A stretch of 9,992 nt of DNA from Planctomycetota bacterium (lineage in GTDB: Bacteria; Planctomycetota; PLA2; JAEUHO01), in assembly GCA_026647295.1 (NCBI GenBank), contig JAPKHB010000113.1, positions 1 to 9,992 of the forward strand. The letters are read 5' to 3'. Position numbers and translations under genes: made by a program. Below, piece by piece: positions 6,278 through 9,992 of this stretch. The number at the start of each line of letters is the position of its first letter. Within the stretch, counting starts at the first letter, position 1. The notes under the pieces were generated by a model. That model was not told the origin of the DNA, did not search any database, and saw only the letters and a program-made list of their open reading frames with translations.

Positions 6278-7903
6278 TCAACGCACGACCAGCGTCCAGG
6301 TCCAGCGGTCCTCCAGGAGGCCGCGCTCGTCCTTGAGGACCCAGGGCCGGCGCTCCTTGCGCGGGCGCGCGGGGTCCCAGGCCACGGCCGTGAGCAGGTA
6401 GCGGCCCGGCTCGAGCGGCGGGACCTGCAGTTCCGCGTAGCGCCCGAGTTCCTTGTCGCGCCGCCAGCGCACCGGGACCTCGGTGCCCGCGGGCAGCGGG
6501 TCCTGCGCCGTGCCGCGCGCGCGGCGCACGAGGTCCGGGCGCTGCCCGAGGGCGACGGGCAGCGAGGACGGCGCCCGCGACCGGTCCAGGCCCAGCCGCT
6601 TGCGCAGGCGGGCCTCGAAGGGGTCGAGCCCCTCCGGGTCGGCCTCGGGGTCGTAGCCGGTTTCGGGCACCACCTCGGTCGTGGCCGGGGCCGGGGCGAG
6701 GATCGCGCGCACGTCCAGGTCGTGGCTCGCCGGCTGCATGGGCACCACCCGAAACGCCGGCCAGGCCTTGGGGTCGCCCGGGAGTTCGACGGAGGGCTCC
6801 GCCGGCGCGACCTGGTCGATCGGGCTCACGTAGGTGTAGATCATCAGCACACCCGCCTCGCGGCATACGGGGCAGTACGCCGAGCCCCCCGCGTTCATCG
6901 CGCACGAGCCCGCCGGGCGCCACACGCCCTTCTGGAAGGTCGCCCCGCCCTCGAGCACCGTGACCCCGGGCACCTTGGCGTCCAGGAAGTGCTGCCAGGG
7001 TGGCGCCTTGGGGTCGGTCGTCGCGTTGGGGCCGCTCACCTGGCCCGTGGGCGGGCCCGGATGGTTGGCGTACTCGTCGAGCAGGCCCACGAAGGCGTGG
7101 CCGAACTCGTGGACGACCACCCCGCGCGGCCCGGTGGTGGCGATGCCCATCCCGCCCATGCCCAACTCGCCGAACTGCGCGAAGACGATCGCCAGGCTGT
7201 CGTGGGCGTCCAGGTACTGGAGGTAGTGCCAGACCCGGCGCGGATCGGCCCACACCTGCCCCTGCGGGCCCGCGGCCTTGCAGTTGAGCGCGGTGTCGTA
7301 CTCCCGCGGGGGCCGCGGTCCCTTGCGCCGCCGCGCGAGCCGTTCGTCGAGTTCGGGGTCGGGCTCCGGCGCCACCTCGTCCACGCCCTTGTCCTTGGAT
7401 GCGAGGTTGAACTGCCAGAAGTTGAAGTAGGGCCGGTAGGCCTCGTAGAGCGGCTCGCCCAGCAGCACCTTGAGTTGGCCCTCGCAGTGCTTGTCGTAGG
7501 TGGCCTGCTTCTCGATCGGGTAGCCGTCCCCCATCAGCGCGACGTCGATGCGCCGCGCCGGGGGACCGACGGGCCCCATCGGCCGCAGGCCCAGGAAGGC
7601 GTTCGGACCGGAGCGGTCCTCGGCCTCGGGGGCGAACTCCGAGTCGGGGTGCTCGTCGAGCAGGCGCCAGAAGACGCGCCGGGCCTGGACGTAGTGCCCG
7701 CGGGCCTGGAGTTCGACGCCGCGGGCGTACAGTTCGGCGTCGGGGCCGCTGCGCGTGGTGGGGTCGGGCGCGCGCGCAAAGGGGCGGGGGGCCGGCGCCT
7801 CCTCCTCGGCGTCGGCGCGGCCCTTGGGCCCGAGGCAAAGCAGGGCGGCCAGCACGAGGCCCGCACCCAGGCCCCTGGCTCCGCGGATCCGGAGGAACAC
7901 CAT
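6278..7903 (-). CDS. Secreted M64-family zinc metallopeptidase with N-terminal TPR-like segment
   Basis: A 541-residue protein. Residues 1-32 form a signal peptide: basic RIRGAR, a hydrophobic stretch at 12-24, and cleavage probably after ADA at 30-32. It should act in the periplasm or outside the cell. Residues 55-92 (AELYARGVELQARGHYVQAR, then FWRLLDEHPDS) resemble one TPR. The peptidase domain covers about 118-360, with MGDGYPIEKQ (124-133), YFNFWQFNLASKDKGVDE (159-176), and the zinc site HEFGH (265-269) followed by LLDEY (274-278), as in peptidase family M64 (IgA peptidase). A CPVC pair at 344-347 is followed by REA, as I recall for related proteins. The C-terminal part (about 365-541) is strand-rich, ending LEDRWTWTLVVR, and is probably an accessory domain. 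The M64 name comes from an IgA-cleaving founder; an environmental bacterium need not act on IgA. The ATG at 7903 has no clear Shine-Dalgarno but places the signal peptide correctly. The gene is divergent from the HEAT-vWA gene. Confidence 0.93.
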   Translation of the reverse strand: MVFLRIRGARGLGAGLVLAALLCLGPKGRADAEEEAPAPRPFARAPDPTTRSGPDAELYARGVELQARGHYVQARRVFWRLLDEHPDSEFAPEAEDRSGPNAFLGLRPMGPVGPPARRIDVALMGDGYPIEKQATYDKHCEGQLKVLLGEPLYEAYRPYFNFWQFNLASKDKGVDEVAPEPDPELDERLARRRKGPRPPREYDTALNCKAAGPQGQVWADPRRVWHYLQYLDAHDSLAIVFAQFGELGMGGMGIATTGPRGVVVHEFGHAFVGLLDEYANHPGPPTGQVSGPNATTDPKAPPWQHFLDAKVPGVTVLEGGATFQKGVWRPAGSCAMNAGGSAYCPVCREAGVLMIYTYVSPIDQVAPAEPSVELPGDPKAWPAFRVVPMQPASHDLDVRAILAPAPATTEVVPETGYDPEADPEGLDPFEARLRKRLGLDRSRAPSSLPVALGQRPDLVRRARGTAQDPLPAGTEVPVRWRRDKELGRYAELQVPPLEPGRYLLTAVAWDPARPRKERRPWVLKDERGLLEDRWTWTLVVR

Positions 7904-7986
7904 GCCCGGCAGCGTACCGGCGGTGTGACCCTGGCGGGACCTGCGCCGAGGAAGATGGGTCCGCGCCCGCCCCGGGAGGCTCCGCC
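7904..7986. promoter_or_regulatory. 83-base divergent intergenic region with Shine-Dalgarno for the HEAT-vWA gene
   Basis: Both divergent genes must be expressed from here or from within each other's 5' ends. GGGAGG at 7974-7979 lies 7 bases before the GTG at 7987 and decides that start. I found no convincing -35/-10 pair on either strand. Confidence 0.55.
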
Positions 7987-9672
7987 GTGCCCGTCCTGCC
8001 CCGGTTCGCCCCGCTCCTCGTCGCCCTCCTCTTCGGACCCGGTTGCGGCCTGCCCCCGGCGCTGGCGGCCGAGGACCCGACCCCCTGGCTCGAGGCGTTG
8101 CGCCGCAACGCGAAGGATCCCTTCGGCCAACGCGAGCGCGAGCGCGCGATCCGCGAATTGGGGCTGATCGGCGGCCCCGAGGCGGCCCAGGCCGTCCTCG
8201 CGCTCTCCGACGATCCGTTTGAACACCTGGCGGACCGGGCGGTGAGCGCCCTTGGCGCGATGCTGGTGGGGCCCCGCGCCGAGGAGTCGCGCCGCTGGCT
8301 GATCGAGCGGGGCCTCAAGGCCCCCAGCGCCGCCGTCCGGCGCGACGCCCTGCTCGCCCTGGGCGGGCTGCCCGGGGGCGACCTCGCCCCCGCCCTCGGG
8401 CCGCTGCTGCGCCGCGAGCGCGACCCTGGAGTCCTTGAGGCGGCGCTGGAGGCCGCCGCGGGGCTCGAACCCGACCCGACCCTGGCCGAGCCCCTCGAGG
8501 CCTGCGTGGCCGCGCGCCCCCCGCCGGTGGCGGCGCGGGCCCTTGGCGTCCTGGCCCGGCACGCGCCGGGCGCGGCGCTCGCGCTGGCCCCCGGCCTCCT
8601 CGGCCACCGTGAGCCCCGGGTGCGGGCCGGGGCCGTCGACGCGCTAGCGGCCCTCGGGGAACTCGGCCCCGCGCACGCCCGCGCCGTGCTGGCCGACCCC
8701 CGGCCCGAGCCCGCCATCGCGCTGGCGCAGGCCCTTGCGACCCGCCCCCCCTGGCCCGCCTGGCCGACGGAGGGGGTGCCCCTCCTGGCCGCGCTCCTCG
8801 AACACCCCGCGTGGCGGGCGCGCTCGGCGGCGATCCAGGCGGCCCTCGGCCTCTGGGACCGGGCCGTCGTCCCGCTGCTGATCGCGCGCCTGGGGGTCGA
8901 GCAGGGACGTCTGCGCGACGACGCGCGCCGGGCCCTGGAGACGCTCACGGGCCGGGGCCTGGGCGGCGATCCCGACCTGTGGCGGGCCTGGTGGGAGGCC
9001 CAGCCCGCGGCCTGGACGCCGGGCCCGCGCCCTCTGCCCGACGCCCTCGGGCGCGTCGCCTTCCGCCCCCCCGGCGAGGAGGGCGGCGCACCGGGCACGC
9101 GCACCGCCGCCTTCTTCGACCTCCCCCTGGCCAGCGAGCGGGTGGCCTTCCTCTTCGACCTCTCGGGTTCGATGGACCACGCCGCCCGCCGGGGCGGGGA
9201 GGGTCCCACCAAGCTCGAGGTGCTGCGTGCCGAGATGCGGCGCACGCTGAAGACGCTGCCGCCGGCCGTGCGCCTGGACCTGTGCGTGTACCGCTATCCG
9301 AGCGAGTACCCGCCGCGCCCGCGGCTCACGCGCGCGCTGGGCCGCCTCGAGGAGGCGACGCCGGCGACGGCGCGCCGCGTGCTCCAGTGGCTCGAGGGGC
9401 AGGAGGCGCAGGGCTGGGGCGCGTTCTACGAGCCGATCGTCGCCCTCTTCGAGGACGACGAGATCGACACCGTGGTGCTGCTCTCCGACGGCCGCCCGAG
9501 CCGCGGCCGCTACGACCGCGACGACCGCCTCCTTCTGGAGATCCCGCGCGCCAACCGCTTCGCGCAGGTCGCGGTCTCGACCGTGCTGATCGGCGAGGCC
9601 AACGCCGACCGCCGCTTCATGGAGCGGCTCGCCGCCGCCACCGGCGGCCGCTTCCAATCCGCCCCAAAATGA
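7987..9672 (+). CDS. Secreted HEAT-repeat and von Willebrand factor A (vWA) domain protein
   Basis: A 561-residue protein starting at GTG behind GGGAGG. Residues 1-28 are a signal peptide (hydrophobic FAPLLVALLFGPG, cleavage near ALA/A at 25-28). Cys20 is not in a good lipobox. Residues about 48-320 are HEAT-like helical pairs, for example RERAIRELGLIGGPEAAQAV (51-70), AVRRDALLALGGLPG (116-130), RVRAGAVDALAALGELG (211-227) and ARSAAIQAALGLWDRAVVPL (278-297). The array ends with LETLTGRGLGGDP..LWRAWWEAQP (317-340), a signature I associate with planctomycete HEAT proteins. The vWA domain spans about 386-558: DLSGSM (391-396) is the first metal-site motif, and LLSDGRPSRG (498-507) supplies the later Asp. 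The middle motif, usually GWTN with the metal-binding Thr, reads GWGA (476-479), so the MIDAS is incomplete. It ends LAAATGGRF, a usual vWA C-terminus. Such proteins are probably adhesive or scaffolding; the ligand is unknown. It diverges from the M64 gene. Confidence 0.93.
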   Translation: MPVLPRFAPLLVALLFGPGCGLPPALAAEDPTPWLEALRRNAKDPFGQRERERAIRELGLIGGPEAAQAVLALSDDPFEHLADRAVSALGAMLVGPRAEESRRWLIERGLKAPSAAVRRDALLALGGLPGGDLAPALGPLLRRERDPGVLEAALEAAAGLEPDPTLAEPLEACVAARPPPVAARALGVLARHAPGAALALAPGLLGHREPRVRAGAVDALAALGELGPAHARAVLADPRPEPAIALAQALATRPPWPAWPTEGVPLLAALLEHPAWRARSAAIQAALGLWDRAVVPLLIARLGVEQGRLRDDARRALETLTGRGLGGDPDLWRAWWEAQPAAWTPGPRPLPDALGRVAFRPPGEEGGAPGTRTAAFFDLPLASERVAFLFDLSGSMDHAARRGGEGPTKLEVLRAEMRRTLKTLPPAVRLDLCVYRYPSEYPPRPRLTRALGRLEEATPATARRVLQWLEGQEAQGWGAFYEPIVALFEDDEIDTVVLLSDGRPSRGRYDRDDRLLLEIPRANRFAQVAVSTVLIGEANADRRFMERLAAATGGRFQSAPK

Positions 9673-9677
9673 CCATA

Positions 9678-9692
9678 CGGAGCCAGGCTCCG
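9678..9692 (+). terminator. Short hairpin just after the HEAT-vWA stop
   Basis: CGGAGCC at 9678-9684 and GGCTCCG at 9686-9692 are perfect reverse complements around one base, and could fold as a 6-base stem with a CAG loop. The hairpin begins 5 bases after the stop. There is no T-run, so terminator function is only possible. Confidence 0.4.
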
Positions 9693-9739
9693 GTGCATCA
9701 TTCGAGCGCGTTCCCCCCGATGGCCGCGCCCCGAGCCGC

Positions 9740-9832
9740 GCTCCGCGCTCCCGCGCGGACTCTTGGCAAAGGGGGTGCTGCGCGCGGGGGGCCTGGGCTC
9801 CCCGGCGCAAGGGGCGTGACGCGTCCCCCGGT
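9740..9832. repeat. Terminal direct repeat, copy A (short form)
   Basis: The copy starts with a 20-base block (9740-9759) identical to 9868-9887. That block contains a perfect 7-base hairpin, TCCGCGC (9742-9748) / GCGCGGA (9753-9759) with loop TCCC. After a short variable stretch, 9771-9832 (62 bases) is identical to 9931-9992. The flanking 9762-9768 (CTTGGCA) also matches. Copy A lacks the second hairpin of copy B. The 62-base block is rich in G- and C-runs and can itself pair (GGGG...CCCC arms). No coding frame is evident. Confidence 0.9.
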
Positions 9833-9867
9833 TGCCATCGCTCCACGGGCCAGGCCAACTGCTATTT

Positions 9868-9992
9868 GCTCCGCGCTCCCGCGCGGAGTCTACAAGGTCG
9901 GCACGCTGACGCGTGCCGACGCTTGGCAGGGGGGGTGCTGCGCGCGGGGGGCCTGGGCTCCCCGGCGCAAGGGGCGTGACGCGTCCCCCGGT
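9868..9992. repeat. Terminal direct repeat, copy B (long form, cut by window end)
   Basis: This copy has the same opening hairpin, here extended to 8 base pairs (CTCCGCGC 9869-9876 / GCGCGGAG 9881-9888). It is followed by an inserted stretch at 9888-9921 carrying a second hairpin, and then the 62-base block 9931-9992. The window stops at the end of that block. The offset between copies is 128 bases for the first block and 160 for the second, so copy B carries 32 extra bases. Confidence 0.9.
9897..9920. repeat. Perfect 10-base inverted repeat with TGAC loop
   Basis: GTCGGCACGC (9897-9906) and GCGTGCCGAC (9911-9920) are exact reverse complements around TGAC. AAG before (9894-9896) and CTT after one unpaired G (9922-9924) can extend the stem. 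It is the strongest hairpin in the window and lies only in repeat copy B. Confidence 0.85.

Larger units (their letters stand above)
9673..9992. other. 320-base non-coding tail at right edge
   Basis: No reading frame here looks like a protein on either strand. The content is the short hairpin after the HEAT-vWA stop, the two repeat copies and a 35-base spacer (9833-9867). The spacer includes CTATTTG, the least GC-rich run nearby. I recognise no tRNA or rRNA. Confidence 0.7.

Noticed and set aside
7904..7986. TACGCT on the minus strand as a -10 for the peptidase gene
   Set aside because: The bases 17 upstream (TCCCGC) do not resemble a -35, and the element lies only about 7 bases from the ATG.
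6147..9245. A long minus-strand frame spanning the lipoprotein, peptidase and HEAT-vWA genes
   Set aside because: It crosses three recognised genes in the wrong frame, and its translation is Arg/Pro/Gly-rich without domains.
8644..9858. A minus-strand frame covering the vWA region and part of repeat copy A
   Set aside because: It is opposite a clear vWA domain, and its translation is low-complexity. The part over the repeat (SARERGARLGARPS) looks like read-out of a non-coding repeat.
9833..9992. Possible tRNA or CRISPR array in the tail
   Set aside because: The hairpins do not fold as a cloverleaf and there is no acceptor-stem or T-loop signature. Two copies separated by 35 bases with long unequal repeats do not fit a CRISPR array.

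Overview
The window is very GC-rich bacterial DNA. It holds five protein-coding genes: four complete, and one very long gene that runs off the left edge. I saw no RNA gene, CRISPR array, transposase or phage gene. The gene set suggests Planctomycetota or a similar high-GC environmental lineage: a giant alanine-rich TPR protein, a secreted M64 peptidase, a secreted HEAT-repeat plus vWA protein, and a small Cys-rich lipoprotein. Myxococcota or Acidobacteriota cannot be excluded from sequence alone. Both ends look like assembly limits. The first ~62 bases are compositionally unlike the rest, and the last base falls at the end of a 62-base exact repeat.

Left part (3-5366, +): one reading frame encodes an enormous TPR/alpha-solenoid protein. 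It begins with a short beta-rich segment that looks like the end of a lost N-terminal domain. After a 26-base gap comes clpS (5393-5704, +), the N-degron adaptor of the ClpAP protease. Its pocket carries an Asp where Asn is usual. The clpS stop codon lies inside a perfect GC palindrome.

Middle (5705-7903): a 225-base gap holds strong GC hairpins. It also has a candidate promoter whose TTGACA sits in the loop of a perfect 8-base inverted repeat. This precedes a small Cys-rich lipoprotein (5930-6256, +) with a good Shine-Dalgarno. The lipoprotein runs convergently into a secreted M64-family zinc peptidase (6278-7903, -), with a 12-base palindrome between the two stops.

Right part (7904-9992): an 83-base divergent gap separates the peptidase from a HEAT plus vWA protein (7987-9672, +) that starts at GTG behind a clear Shine-Dalgarno. 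Its MIDAS is incomplete. The last 320 bases are non-coding and carry two copies of a hairpin-rich direct repeat, the second containing an extra perfect hairpin.

How the genes work together is only partly inferable. ClpS acts in the cytoplasm. The lipoprotein, peptidase and HEAT-vWA protein all carry export signals and could share an envelope or extracellular role, but nothing in the sequence proves one pathway. I do not see a clear new multi-gene system. The best leads are the terminal repeat element, the Cys-rich lipoprotein with its possible operator, and the degenerate-MIDAS HEAT-vWA protein.
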